Source: Gracilaria gracilis
Taxonomy: Eukaryota; Rhodophyta; Florideophyceae; Gracilariales; Gracilariaceae
Direction: 5' to 3'
Assembly (NCBI GenBank): GCA_030374805.1
Contig: JARGSG010000197.1
Location: 1,054,001-1,118,000 of the forward strand
Length of the DNA stretch: 64,000 nucleotides
Shown: piece by piece, positions 50,434-60,655 of the stretch
Numbering within the stretch: position 1 is the first letter of the stretch
Layout of the letters: each line of letters opens with the position of its first letter
Translations under genes and position numbers: made by a program
Notes under the pieces: generated by a model
What the model saw: the letters and a program-made list of their open reading frames with translations, nothing else
Database searches by the model: none
Told to the model about the DNA's origin: nothing

Positions 50434-51405
50434 CAACGTCGCACGAACGGCAACCTAGAGCGCGGTGTCTTCAAGGAAGTACTGGGGTGACAAGGGCACA
50501 TGAATTTCTCTCGGAGCGCGACAACCCTTCAAGAGCCCTGGACGACGAAGTATGATTGACTTCCTTCGGTCGGCTTCAAACTTTATAATATGGAGAACAT
50601 GAACGGTAGTGTGTGGAATTCTCCATCTGTGATGACTGCTCGAAATGTACGTCATTGGCGGCATCTCTCATACTTCGATTCTGCTTTTTGGGCTGGCGTG
50701 CTGTCGTACTTTGTCGTAAAACTCACCACAGTTATATTCTCTCTCTTTTTGCCTCGAACAACTTGGTTGTCCATTAATCGACATTTTGAACTACCTTCGT
50801 ATATACATATCTAGCTTTACCTGGTAAACTGATATCCACTGCGTTGGTATTGGAATACCATGGTCACAAATGGATGTGGTTGTAAGCTTCTAGTTATTAA
50901 ACAGCAGCGAATAGCAAGATTCATTCCACTTCTGCTTCGAACTTGAGCACGGAGCCTGTGCTGTATGTGATCTGCTGAGATATGTGCATTGTCGATGAAT
51001 TAGTTTCAGTCTGTTGGTGTTGCGGGGCATGGAGGAAGTAGCCTGGGTGCAACAACGGTGAGTGTCAGGGAATCTTTCCCTAGTAGTAGATAAGGCTACA
51101 AGGGTAGATAAGGACTGGTGGGCTCGAAACCTGCCAGTAGAAAGTCACTTCTGATCGTTGCCATTTGAGATCAAGCAATTTTTGGGCGCCCGGCACAAAT
51201 AGATCGCATACCTTGCCCGATTAGAGCAGGTTTCTCGCTTCAGATCGTTACTCCATCATTGTTCGGGCTTCCAATTCTATCGTCCCACGCTTATTTGGAG
51301 AGATCTTAACAAAGATATTCAAGTCCTCCCACTTTCGTAGACGGAAATTTCTAGGAACATACGGAAGCTCTGCCTTGTTTACCTCAAGAGTCTAGTACAG
51401 CCAAT
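50434..51405. other. Intergenic region without a supported gene
   Basis: A 74-residue plus-strand frame at 50590-50814 has one hydrophobic stretch but no further support. The repeated phrase gtagataagg around 51088-51110 is a minor direct repeat. No tRNA-like B box is found. Confidence 0.4.
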
Positions 51406-52014
51406 ATGTTCGTGTTCAACCCACCTCCACTTCTCCGCGCCCCCAAGCTAGCGCCAAGCAACCAGTTTCTTCTGGCAAAGGCTTCTCTTCCGCTCGAAGG
51501 GAAGCTCTACGATAAGCTATCGTTGGGAAATTTCGTCGACCTCGAATCACAGTCGCTTACGCTCCAAATGTCAAAGACGATCCCTACTTCGATACTATCT
51601 ACTGCACTTGATGCAGACTTACCCGCCAAGGTTGTCTTTTCAGCCAAACCTGGATCTATTTCACAAAAAGGTGCACAGTTCGCTCCGATCGCGAAAGCCA
51701 GTTTCAGCATTAGGTTGCTTGATCTCGGTACATCTGATTCTCGCCAAAAGGGCTTCTTGAAGTTCAAATACACGGTTCGATCAACAGGTCGTCGTGACCA
51801 CGGATTTGAGATTGATCGCAAGATTTGTTTGTTCGGACTGCCAAGCACTACCCTGTACGGTAACGTGGCCTACCGGACTAATAGCAAAACAAAGGCGTGG
51901 AAGACGAGGTCCAGTTTTGGATTACAGCAAGATTTCAACTTTGCTGGCATAAAGTGTGCTGCTCGAGTTGGGCTGACTCCAGAAGGTGAGGCCGTTGTCG
52001 ATATCAAACTGTGA
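51406..52014 (+). CDS. Small unknown protein, possible beta-barrel membrane protein
   Basis: The protein has 202 residues from the ATG at 51406. It has no signal peptide or hydrophobic helix. The sequence shows repeated amphipathic strands of 8-12 residues with alternating hydrophobic and polar positions (AKASFSIRLLDLG, KGFLKFKYTVRSTG, HGFEIDRKICLFG, TTLYGNVAYRTNSK, IKCAARVGLTPEGEAVVDIKL) separated by turns. This is the texture of plastid or mitochondrial outer-membrane barrels such as the OEP21/24 pores, and a barrel of about twelve strands would fit the length. No family signature is certain. The nearest neighbour is the convergent SAMHD1 homologue 200 bases away. Confidence 0.55.
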   Translation: MFVFNPPPLLRAPKLAPSNQFLLAKASLPLEGKLYDKLSLGNFVDLESQSLTLQMSKTIPTSILSTALDADLPAKVVFSAKPGSISQKGAQFAPIAKASFSIRLLDLGTSDSRQKGFLKFKYTVRSTGRRDHGFEIDRKICLFGLPSTTLYGNVAYRTNSKTKAWKTRSSFGLQQDFNFAGIKCAARVGLTPEGEAVVDIKL

Positions 52015-52212
52015 AGGATGGAATCATGTGAATTACTTGGCAGACCCCTTGTGAGTAGACTACCATAAACCGACCATTCTTGCCTTGGACGTTTCTTAGA
52101 CCGCTAAGGTCTTTTCCTACCTTTCGTAGCTGTCGTAAAGGTACCATTCTGACCAAAATGGATTTGTTATCCGGCTGAAGATATGGTAAATAGTGCGGTT
52201 CCCTGTACCGCA

Positions 52213-53936
52213 TTAACCGGCAGAACTTTCAGGCTTGCAACGCTTTGCAGCTCTGGATGCCTGTGAATCACCAAGTCCATGTGCAATCGGTTCAATTTGT
52301 TCCAGCTTATTTAAATCCCCATTCAGACCTGCCAGTTCCCTACTCCTCTTCGTCAGAACAGGTGAATTCAATGAGGACCCGAGGTTTTCCCGCCTCATGA
52401 AATTTCGAAAAGCAACCGAGACGGCCTTCTTCACACGATTCGAGTCATCGTTTTCTTCCCGCGTCACAAAGATCCGAATTATTTTTTCCTCGAAAACGGC
52501 CGGGAGAACATACGAAGCTTTCGCAGAAGATATGTGCATTGGGTTCATGTCATCCCTGTGAAGATTTGGGACGAAAAGAGTCTGTAAGAATGGAGATATT
52601 GGACAGTGAAGAGAAGACATTAACGAACGTACCAATCCTTGAAAAACAAGACGCGATCAACAGGGTTCTTGTCCTTCATACCAAAGTTGAGAGTTACATG
52701 AGCTATATACACATCTTCTGGCGTTAACGTGACTCCCGTTCCAGCAGCATCCTGACATGTAGTGATTTGGGCTGATGTGATCTTTCGAGACACTCCTGCC
52801 GGCAAGAGCACCTCCTCAACAAATCTGTACAGCTTTCGGGATCTCAATCGTCGAATAAGGTCGCGTGCGGGCTTCATGGAGGCTTCTTTGGAGCGCTCTA
52901 TTATCGTTGTCATGCTGTCAGCCACAGTGAGGAACTGCTCGGGATCTAGTATTGAGGCAGATATACCCAAATGACTGTCTGCATGGAGAAAAGCGTCGGA
53001 CACCATTGCGTCAATGCTCAAAGCAGCTCGATGATTATACACAGTGCCTGGGCAAGGTTAGAAAAGAAGGTGCTGCAAAAAAAGAAACATGGGGTACGTA
53101 CGATGTAACTGAAAGCGAGTAAGAAAGAGATGGTATACGTTAAAGATTTCTTTGCGGTGAAAGCAAATATTGTCGTCTACGACTTTGGCAAAGTTGGTCA
53201 ACCTTCGGTGATCAAAACCGTAAGCTCCTTGCAAGCCAACATTGTACACATCTCTGGCGAGGTAATCGAACTTGTCGGTGTCGATACCGGTGCTAGAGTT
53301 GGCAACTACATCATACAGAAAGCGAGGGGTGAGGGTACCTCCACTTTTATCGCCACGAATGAACTGGGCAACGGTGCGAATGTCTTCGCGAGTCAAGTCA
53401 ATATTGAAAGCGTCCACACAATGTTCAAAGAGCAGCACGCTGCGTTCCTCATGCTTAAGAAGTGGAGAGTGGCGGAATTGTGGGTTGTTCTCAGCGACGG
53501 CTGGAAGAAAGACGTGGTCAAACATATGACTAAACGGACCGTGCCCCAAGTCATGAGCAAGGCCTGCAAGTTGCACCAGCATTTGAGCGTGCTCATAGTG
53601 CTCTTCGCCGTCGTACAGCATTCGGGCGTGCGGATCTCTCGAATTGCGGTACAGCTTTTGGACGAAGGAGCGCGAGAGGTGGGACACACCTATGCAGTGC
53701 TCGAATCTGTTGTGCGAGGCGCCGGGATAGACATAGTAGGTTGCACCCAACTGCTTGAGGTCGCGAAGGCGTTGGAAGTGAGGCGTGTCTATGACTCGCA
53801 GGATGGGATCATGAAGCTCGAAATGACCGTGGATAGGATCATTGATGACTTTGACGCGGGTGCGGGAAGGAGCCACAGTCTGCGAGGTGATGATATCAAA
53901 GCCATCAGGCTGAGAAGTGGTTGACAATGTGGACAT
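52213..53936 (-). CDS. SAMHD1-type dNTP triphosphohydrolase, three exons
   Basis: SAMHD1-type HD-domain enzymes split dNTPs into nucleoside and triphosphate and control the dNTP pool. Exons 53936-53102, 53047-52629 and 52581-52213 join to about 540 residues. The first exon starts MSTLSTTSQP and holds DPIHGHFELHDPILRVIDTP, HNRFEHCIGVSHL (H75, R77), LAGLAHDLGHGPFSHMFD (H128, D129) and the metal aspartate in TDKFDYLARD (D221). Thus all four HD metal ligands are kept. Joining exon one to two gives QLHRTVYNHRAALSIDAMVSD, matching the human [20 protein letters not shown] block; exon two to three gives NPVDRVLFFKDWY followed by TLFVPN. No N-terminal SAM domain precedes the HD domain, unlike animal SAMHD1. 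The start is the ATG at 53936. Confidence 0.9.
52582..52628 (-). other. Intron 2 of the SAMHD1-type gene
   Basis: A 47-nt intron with donor gttcgt and acceptor ttacag, lying between codons. It is very short for a spliceosomal intron. Confidence 0.75.
53048..53101 (-). other. Intron 1 of the SAMHD1-type gene
   Basis: A 54-nt intron with donor gtacgt, branch candidate ttctaac and acceptor gcccag. It splits an arginine codon after the first base. Confidence 0.85.
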
Positions 53937-54715
53937 GTGGGAGAAGGTTTGAGGAAGCTTGCACGACGGTTGGGCGGCGAAGTGTGGCGCTGCCTCGGGC
54001 AGCAAAATTTATGGGGAGGCTACTTCGCCGTTGGCGACAACTGAACATGGCACGGCGCGAAGAACAGCGGATGAAGGGACGGAGAGAGGGCGTTGGTAAG
54101 GTCGGCGGCCTTACTAACTGAGCGCTCTACAAGGGTGCTTGAGGCGGGTCCGCGGTGGAGGAAATGCGCTTGTCCGTGACGGGCGTTACACGAGGGCAGC
54201 GGGGTTCAAGTTGTGTCAGCAAGGTTTGTGTGGCGTTGGACGAGCGAGACGGATGCTTGCGCTGGCCAGAGAGGTCTCAAAGGACGAAGCCCGTCGGTTG
54301 TTTCTGTTGCGGGATGGTATCGTGTACATCCATATCCCGCTCGACTTCTCCGTCGAAACGCTCAAGCGTGAGGCGCCTAGTTGATATCTACGAACTTGGA
54401 GTGATGAAGACTTGATCGGCAAAATTTAGGGCAAATGTGCGCTCTGTCGTCGCCGGCTGCGGCGGCTACCGCCGTGTACCTTTCTGGTAGCGTAATAATC
54501 CGCCAGCGCGTCATCATGACGCATGATGCGCCAGTCGCATGCGTTGAGCGCACTCGCGCCCGAGCGTAGCCACCCGCTAGCCGCTAGCCGCTAGCCCGCC
54601 GTTGTTGACGCCTTGCGCTGCTGAGACAGACCCACAATCTCGCAGAACAAGTCCTACACTTGCTCATCGCCGCATCCGCAGCGGGTCGCGCTCCCCCCCC
54701 CCTCATCGCCTCTAG
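53937..54715. promoter_or_regulatory. Divergent promoter between the SAMHD1-type gene and the unknown basic protein
   Basis: The 780-base gap contains the palindrome cgcatgatgcg at 54520-54530, a motif shared with two other promoter regions, and a small tandem repeat (gctagcc three times near 54578-54598). No gene is supported. Confidence 0.45.
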
Positions 54716-56503
54716 ATGCCTATCCGACGTGCCAATGATCCGCTCACTCGATCCAGGTCGCGCCGTCGACCTTCCAACCGTTCAAAGCAAAGAAAGACCG
54801 AGCACACCCACGACTGGTACACCATCGATGAACATGGTAGGCCACAGTCGGGCTGCGTCTTGTCCAGCGACAACGACTCCTCTTCAGACTGGGATTCTTC
54901 TGCGCCGCTCAGCGTGCTTCCTCGTGCTCGCGGCCAAAAACGTCCCATCCGCCTCACGCGCCAGATAGCACCCCGCCCTTTCTCTGATGAGCCGCCGTCC
55001 GTGGATGACTGGATGCGCAATCTCATCGAGCTTCGAAGATGGCGCCAGCTTCCACAGACAACCACCCTCACGTCTGCCACCCGAGAATGGCTTTCTGAAC
55101 AACATCGTGCTTTGGAGAACGCTTCGCTACCCATTGTGCTCAAGTGTGTCTTGACCGTTTGCAACGCTTCGCCAACCTTCCACCGCTGCCGCGAAGACTT
55201 TCTCAGACCCGAGTATCGAAGCAGATACTGGTCGTGGTGCGAAACCCTTGTTCGCCTTGTCGACTACTACCTCGATTATGGCCATGTCAAAGTGCATCTT
55301 CGCGGCGGTCAACGCTACAAACCTTTGATGCTCTTTATTCAAAACGCCCAAGCTCAGAAGGAGGAAGGTACTTTGTCCACTCTGAAGGAACAGCTATTGG
55401 CCACCATCGGCGTGCAATGGCAGCGTACGGAAAAACTAAATCTTGACATTCCGCCGGAAGCAGACCATGACAACGATCTGTATTACGGAGGAAATGACAC
55501 ATACTGGAACATGAAACCGGCTGCTGTTGGAACGTCGGCGAAAATGAAGGTCGGCCCATTTTCTCAACGAACAAAGAAGAGGAGAAGATTGGCCTCAGCA
55601 CAATCTACCTTCCCTCAGCCGAAAACGAAACCACACAGCTCTTCCTTCGATACTGGTTATTTCGCTGGAATGACTGGGGCGGAGAATGATGACCGTCGCT
55701 CGGTCCTGACGTGGGCAAAGCATATCGTTGAGCTTCGAGCTCACTTTAGAGAGGGCAAAGGCTATGAGATTCCGCCGGACTGCATGTATTTAACCATATG
55801 GATGCATGCTGAAAAGGCAAGAAGCGTTGCAGGCACTCTTCCGGCTATTTGCTGCTGCGTTCTCAAAGTCACGAAGCTTACTGATGCAGTTGATGATACC
55901 GTTTATATCAGTGAAGAGTGCGAAAGCTGGTGCAAATGCTACGTTGAATACTTGGATTTTGCCCTGGATGCTCACAAACCTGGTCATTCTCGTCGAAAGG
56001 CTTCTATAACGGTCACCGATTTCATGTTCGACTGCAGGCAGAATATGCTTGAGTGCACTCTTTCGGAAGAGCGGTCGGCTCTCTTGAGGGCTGTGGATGA
56101 GAACTGGCTTGACTCGAGACTCATGGAGGAAAGTATCAGGCGAAACAGAGATAAACTTGAAGTAAACCAACCAAAGAACGTCAACGACACGAGCGGCTAC
56201 TGGTCTGTGGAAGAAAAAGAGCTTGACTCTGGGACCTATCAAGACCTGGTGCACTACGAGCAATCGCGTCGGAGGCCTGTGATTCGGCAAAAACCAAAGC
56301 CCGTGCACTCACGGAAGGAATGCAAGAAGATGATCTCCTCCATGATAAAAGGAGTTATTGGTGAAACTATTGAGGGTCGGAAGCGCACGGCTGCAGAGAA
56401 GGAAGCGGAGGAGTGGGTTTCTGAGACAGGTACTCAGGCACTGAACAAATATGCTCGACTGTGGTTTAGGGACGCCGCCATGAATCTTAAAGGCCGAAGG
56501 TAA
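54716..56503 (+). CDS. Unknown basic protein with an internal duplication
   Basis: The 595-residue protein starts at ATG 54716 with an arginine/serine-rich segment (RSRSRRRPSNRSKQRKTEH) that suggests nuclear location. Two helical blocks of about 90 residues resemble each other: around residue 100 (DWMRNLIELRRWRQ, REWLSEQHRALENA, SLPIVLKCVLTVCN, SRYWSWCETLVRLVDYYLDYG) and around 337 (LTWAKHIVELRAHFREG, YLTIWMHAEKARSV, LPAICCCVLKVTKL, ESWCKCYVEYLDFALDAH). Conserved tryptophans and leucines line up, which suggests a duplicated bundle, somewhat like TFIIS N-terminal domains found in transcription factors. A basic KKRRRLA motif lies between them. The C-terminus is charged. I do not recognise the family. 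Confidence 0.7.
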   Translation: MPIRRANDPLTRSRSRRRPSNRSKQRKTEHTHDWYTIDEHGRPQSGCVLSSDNDSSSDWDSSAPLSVLPRARGQKRPIRLTRQIAPRPFSDEPPSVDDWMRNLIELRRWRQLPQTTTLTSATREWLSEQHRALENASLPIVLKCVLTVCNASPTFHRCREDFLRPEYRSRYWSWCETLVRLVDYYLDYGHVKVHLRGGQRYKPLMLFIQNAQAQKEEGTLSTLKEQLLATIGVQWQRTEKLNLDIPPEADHDNDLYYGGNDTYWNMKPAAVGTSAKMKVGPFSQRTKKRRRLASAQSTFPQPKTKPHSSSFDTGYFAGMTGAENDDRRSVLTWAKHIVELRAHFREGKGYEIPPDCMYLTIWMHAEKARSVAGTLPAICCCVLKVTKLTDAVDDTVYISEECESWCKCYVEYLDFALDAHKPGHSRRKASITVTDFMFDCRQNMLECTLSEERSALLRAVDENWLDSRLMEESIRRNRDKLEVNQPKNVNDTSGYWSVEEKELDSGTYQDLVHYEQSRRRPVIRQKPKPVHSRKECKKMISSMIKGVIGETIEGRKRTAAEKEAEEWVSETGTQALNKYARLWFRDAAMNLKGRR

Positions 56504-56989
56504 AAGATTGATGGATGGCTCAGAATCTTGGCAATACCACATAATAGCTCCAGGCGACATGACCGCGAACAGCGCCGACTGCCTTACTAATGTTCATCTT
56601 CGCAACGGTGTACAGATTCATTACGAAATGGACCTTGCTTGTCTACCATCGGTAACGAAGCAAAACACTTAACACTTCCCGCTTCTTGCCCCAACACAAC
56701 TGCACTGAGCGGCTTTGTGAAGGGGCACCAGAGTTGGGATCGACAGGCAAAAGAGATTGCCAAAAATTTCCAAGCATTCTCAAAAATGAGATTTGAAGAG
56801 TTCTTAAGCACATGACCTCGGCTTCACAACTCTCATTCGTTTAGAGATATGAAGATGCCAGATCCTTAGATATCTCCCAGGGGCTCTGGCTCTTTCGCTC
56901 TACCTCAAAACTCCGAATAGATTTCCACTGTCCATTGGCCTACGCTTTAGGTTAGAAATTCACTTGCGTCGTATAGATATAGCAGAGAT
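56504..56989. other. 3' flank of the unknown basic protein gene
   Basis: About 490 bases of ordinary composition with no gene. Composition becomes steadily more AT-rich to the right. Confidence 0.4.
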
Positions 56990-58130
56990 AAACTTAGCAC
57001 GAAAATTCTTACGTTCAGCAACAAAAAAGAATCAAAAGTTTCCGAACTATTGCCAGATTTATCATTCACACCAATGAACTCCCAATTTCAAAACAAATAA
57101 AAGAAACTAATAATAAATTTTTTTAATAAATTAAATAATCTTTCCGGAATATTTTTGGTTCTCGAAGCTTGAAATAAATTATATCTACAGCATCAACAAT
57201 CGAAACATTTTCAAATACCACAAGGTTATTTGAAAGCCAGGTTAGCACATATAACAGTATAAAATGTGAATTGCTCCTTCACTCTTTCAAAGTCAAAAAC
57301 TCGCCTACTTTTGCCCTTTCTTACTTTTGACCGCCTCCCATCAACTCTTCCAAGCTTTCAAATGAGAAAAAGCAATACTGAAGTTAACAAATTCGTTGTC
57401 TAAAAAAATGGTGAAACCTGGACTGATGAAAAAAGTCCAAAAACCTACCAGAAAAATCAGGTAAGGAATTATTTGGAAATTTTGGACATGCTTATGATTC
57501 ATCTAGGTTGTTGTTTTAAGCAAAGCAAGAGTCACTTTTCAAATAACGTGAGTTCTTATATTATGTTAAAACTCTTCGGGTTCTTTGATGATCATGCCCA
57601 ACACGATAATATGGCGTACAAAATGAGTTCAATTTTTCAAAAAAAACTTTTTCGTGTTTTTCAATTTATAATAATTTGGTTTTTTTTCTTAGAAAAAGAA
57701 TAGTAAATTATACAAGTTGAGCATCATGATGGTTTATAAGAAAATATTTTAAAATACATTTGGTCTCAATTTTAAATTATGATTTAAAATTTGGTATTTT
57801 TGATGTTTTTATTTACTTCTGTATATATTTAAGATTTATATATTGTTTTAAATATTTTATTGTTTTTAAGAGGCAAATATGGGTATGGATATTTGCTGTT
57901 TTGTTCTCTATCTTGTAAGTAAATTTTGTATGGTTAGTTTAGTTGAAACAGTAAAAAACTGTGAGATAGAAGGAGATTTTTTGTTTTTGTGAGTTACACG
58001 ATGATGGTGATCTGTTTTTGTTATTTACTGAATGAACTGATGGTTTGAAAGGAAGAGGATACACGTGTACTCATGTTGAAGTTTCTTTTTTGTGTGCGGT
58101 AGTAAGTTTTTAGAAAATTATTACATTTGT
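56990..58130. other. AT-rich island without convincing gene
   Basis: More than 1 kb is dominated by A and T with many homopolymer runs (tttttttt, aaaaaa), in sharp contrast to all other parts of the window. The longest frame (57473-57703, 76 residues) starts with TTG and ends in a run of hydrophobic residues expected from base composition. It could be an insertion from organelle or plasmid DNA, a matrix-attachment region or a remnant of an AT-rich element. Confidence 0.6.
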
Positions 58131-59049
58131 GTTACTAGGCCAATGGAAGAATCGGGTCGGAAGTTGTGGTACAAAAGAAGAACGGTATGAACAACTGCAA
58201 GAAAGGGAGTGCAGACTGAGTGCAAACTGGCGCAATTGTTACAAGCTGGCCGCATAGATTGAGTGTGACGCAGATGATTGTCGTGTCGATAATTTAAGCA
58301 GATGGATTGGAGGATGGGTGGCGCTGATACGACGACAGAGTAGCATGTAGAAAACGCACAGTACCGTTGAACATTTAGAAAGGGGCTAGCTAGGAAGCAG
58401 CGGCAGCAACGGCGAGATGATGGACAAAAAGGTACAGCCACGGAACGGGAGCACTCGCACTGAAGTGGGGGGCGGTGGCAAGCAACGGGAAAAGCGCGTC
58501 ATAGCGCTGCCACGACGCGAAAGTTCAGCAGCCACGTGGCGCGGCCAACATGATAAGACTCACCAGTGGTGGTGACAGCTGGCTTTCGTTCCACCACGCG
58601 TGTGACGGGCGGTATCGCGCGCGCGCGCAACGCGCGCGCGTGGCGCCCACACAGTTGTTGGCACACACGCGCCGCGCCTTTAAGCGGCGCGCCGTTTGGG
58701 TTTTATAAATAAGCGATGTGAGCCTGCGCTCGCTGCTTTCCCCGTCACGGCGTGCCGTCACTGGCGCGTCTTTTTTGCACGCGTGCGCGATGGCTTGCGC
58801 ATTTGGAGCGACGGAGGCGGGATGAATGGCGCGGAAACGGTCCGTTGCCCAAGCGCGCCCCAAGTCTTACGCGCCGCGCTCTTGCTTCTCTCTTCCGTCG
58901 TCGCCGCTGTCGCTGCCGCATCTCCGCCAGGTTGTCCACACCCACCGACACCGACCACCGACACCGACCGCCGACTCCGTCTTGTTCGCTGTCCCCTCGT
59001 CTCGCTCTTCCTTCTGTGATCCTCGCGTAACACTTGGCACCCCTCACAC
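58131..59049. promoter_or_regulatory. Promoter region of the PH-pseudokinase gene
   Basis: No gene is supported. A TATA-like box (tataaata, 58704-58711) lies 345 bases upstream of the ATG, next to a run of alternating GC (gcgcgcgcgcaacgcgcgcgcg near 58617-58639) that could adopt Z-DNA. A (GT/CA)-poor, C-rich 5' untranslated stretch leads to the start. Confidence 0.45.
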
Positions 59050-60309
59050 ATGGTCAAGTTTTTCTCCCGTACTTCCTCCCCTCTTTCCCTCGAAAGCGTG
59101 CAGACATCGCCGCCGAGCACGCCAACCAAGAGCCGCTCGTACTCCCCCCCACGTCGGGAACGTCTTCGTCACGGTGCGCCGCCCTTCTTCGAGGGCTGGG
59201 CCAACGTCAGGGTGCTCCCAGGAAGAAAGACGCATCTTCGTTACTGTACTTTATCGGGGCCGTATTTGAGATACTCGGCCACACCTGGCCATCCCATCCT
59301 TGGCGGATGCATCACCGTGTATGGCGCCCATGTTGCCAGTGAAGAGTTCCCCACCGTCAGAATTTGTCTGCGAACGTCGCAGCTCCGACTCTATATATAC
59401 GCCGAGTCGAGACAGGACCACGTTCACTTTTTCCAGCAGTTGCTCTCGGCGTCCAATCGAAGCTTGACCAGCGTGTACAAGTTTCGCAATGACTTGCGCG
59501 ATTCGGGGCTGGGACGATGTAGTGCTGCCGTTGATTTGCATTCGGGACTTTCTGTTTGTGTCAAGGTTACTACCAAGGCAAAACGAAGCGCTTCACAGGT
59601 TGCACAGGCCATGAACGAAGCTGTTATCTTGCTCTGCATGCCGGATCATCCCAATATCGTTCCCATCGTCGATGTGTACGAGAGTGCGCGCACGTTGTAT
59701 CTCGTCACCGATTATGCTGATGCCAATACTTTGACGGAGGTTGTTCAGTATCGAGGAATGCTGTGTGAGGCTGATGTAGCTACAATTGTTACCGGTTTGC
59801 TTCGCGCATTGGTTCACATGCAACACACTCAGATCATTCACAGACTCATCTGCCCGGACAACATTTTGCTCTTACCAGACCATGACAACATCGCCGTACC
59901 GGTTTTGCACAACTTCGAGTACTCCGTGTCAAACGCAGAACTGGACGACTGCACCGGCATGTCGCACTGCTATACAGAGAATGGACCTTTATCATTATCA
60001 CAACTGGCATACATAGCTCCAGAAGTGGCACGGGGTGACGTTGGCGATTATCAACAAGACGTGTGGTCGGTTGGCATTCTAATGCATTTCTTGCTTGTCG
60101 GATGTACACCGTTTGACGATAATCTGTCAACTTTGAACAATCTTACCAACACAATTGCGTCTACCAGGGGAAAGCCTACATTTTCGGGTGCGCTTTGGGG
60201 TGGAGTTACTTCTGGAGCCAAAAATCTATGTGCTAGTTTGTTGCATTCGGATGCGAAGCACCGTGTTAGTGCGTCGGACGCATTACTTCATCCCTGGCTT
60301 AGCTTATAG
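59050..60309 (+). CDS. PH-domain pseudokinase
   Basis: The 419-residue protein starts at ATG 59050. A serine/proline-rich N-terminus precedes a PH-like domain at about 46-136 (FFEGWANVRVLPGRK, HLRYCTLSGPYLRYS, LYIYAESRQDHVHFFQQLLS, ending in a helix as in PH folds). A CAMK-like kinase fold follows: glycine loop DSGLGRCSAAV (151-161), lysine in CVKV (K172), EAVIL on helix C (E190), HPNIVPIVDVYE, then HRLICPDNILLL where the catalytic HRD is HRL (264-266), and HNFEY (287-291) where DFG should stand. YIAPEVARGD (321-330) and DVWSVGILMHFLLVGCTPF are intact. Loss of both catalytic aspartates makes it a likely pseudokinase. The PH domain suggests membrane phosphoinositide binding and a scaffold role. 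Confidence 0.85.
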   Translation: MVKFFSRTSSPLSLESVQTSPPSTPTKSRSYSPPRRERLRHGAPPFFEGWANVRVLPGRKTHLRYCTLSGPYLRYSATPGHPILGGCITVYGAHVASEEFPTVRICLRTSQLRLYIYAESRQDHVHFFQQLLSASNRSLTSVYKFRNDLRDSGLGRCSAAVDLHSGLSVCVKVTTKAKRSASQVAQAMNEAVILLCMPDHPNIVPIVDVYESARTLYLVTDYADANTLTEVVQYRGMLCEADVATIVTGLLRALVHMQHTQIIHRLICPDNILLLPDHDNIAVPVLHNFEYSVSNAELDDCTGMSHCYTENGPLSLSQLAYIAPEVARGDVGDYQQDVWSVGILMHFLLVGCTPFDDNLSTLNNLTNTIASTRGKPTFSGALWGGVTSGAKNLCASLLHSDAKHRVSASDALLHPWLSL

Positions 60310-60321
60310 CAACAATAGGCC

Positions 60322-60360
60322 CCTCCCTCTCTCCCTCTCTCTCTTTCTCTCTCTCTCCCC
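60322..60360. repeat. CT-rich microsatellite after the pseudokinase gene
   Basis: A pure pyrimidine stretch (ctctccctctctctctttct and continuing) lies 13 bases after the stop codon. Similar CT tracts are found at 4655-4672 and at the right window edge. Confidence 0.8.
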
Positions 60361-60655
60361 TTTTGTGCAATACCTTCGCTTGCTTCATATTTTTGTATAT
60401 CTTCCGGTCTCCGGACCTTACCCTCGTTTTTCGTGGTGTTTAGTTGCTCTTGTTCTACTATTCATTCTATGTTGCGGGCTTTTGTACAACTAGTCTCGAC
60501 AAACGTTGAAAGGCGCCACTACTTTGTACATAACTGCCATGCTCTTATGCGCTTCCCCTCGTCGGGTTTCGCCTTGACTCCTTTCACAATGTGGCCTGTA
60601 ACAGATAAACTTCACACTGAACAGGCGCACGCCATCCCCCCTTTTAGCTTCTTCT

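Noticed and set aside
50590-50814. 74-residue frame with one hydrophobic stretch
   Set aside because: It is short and has no family motif or other support; left as intergenic.
57473-57703. 76-residue frame in the AT-rich island
   Set aside because: It starts with TTG, and its hydrophobic end follows from TTT and ATT codons in AT-rich DNA. There is no motif.
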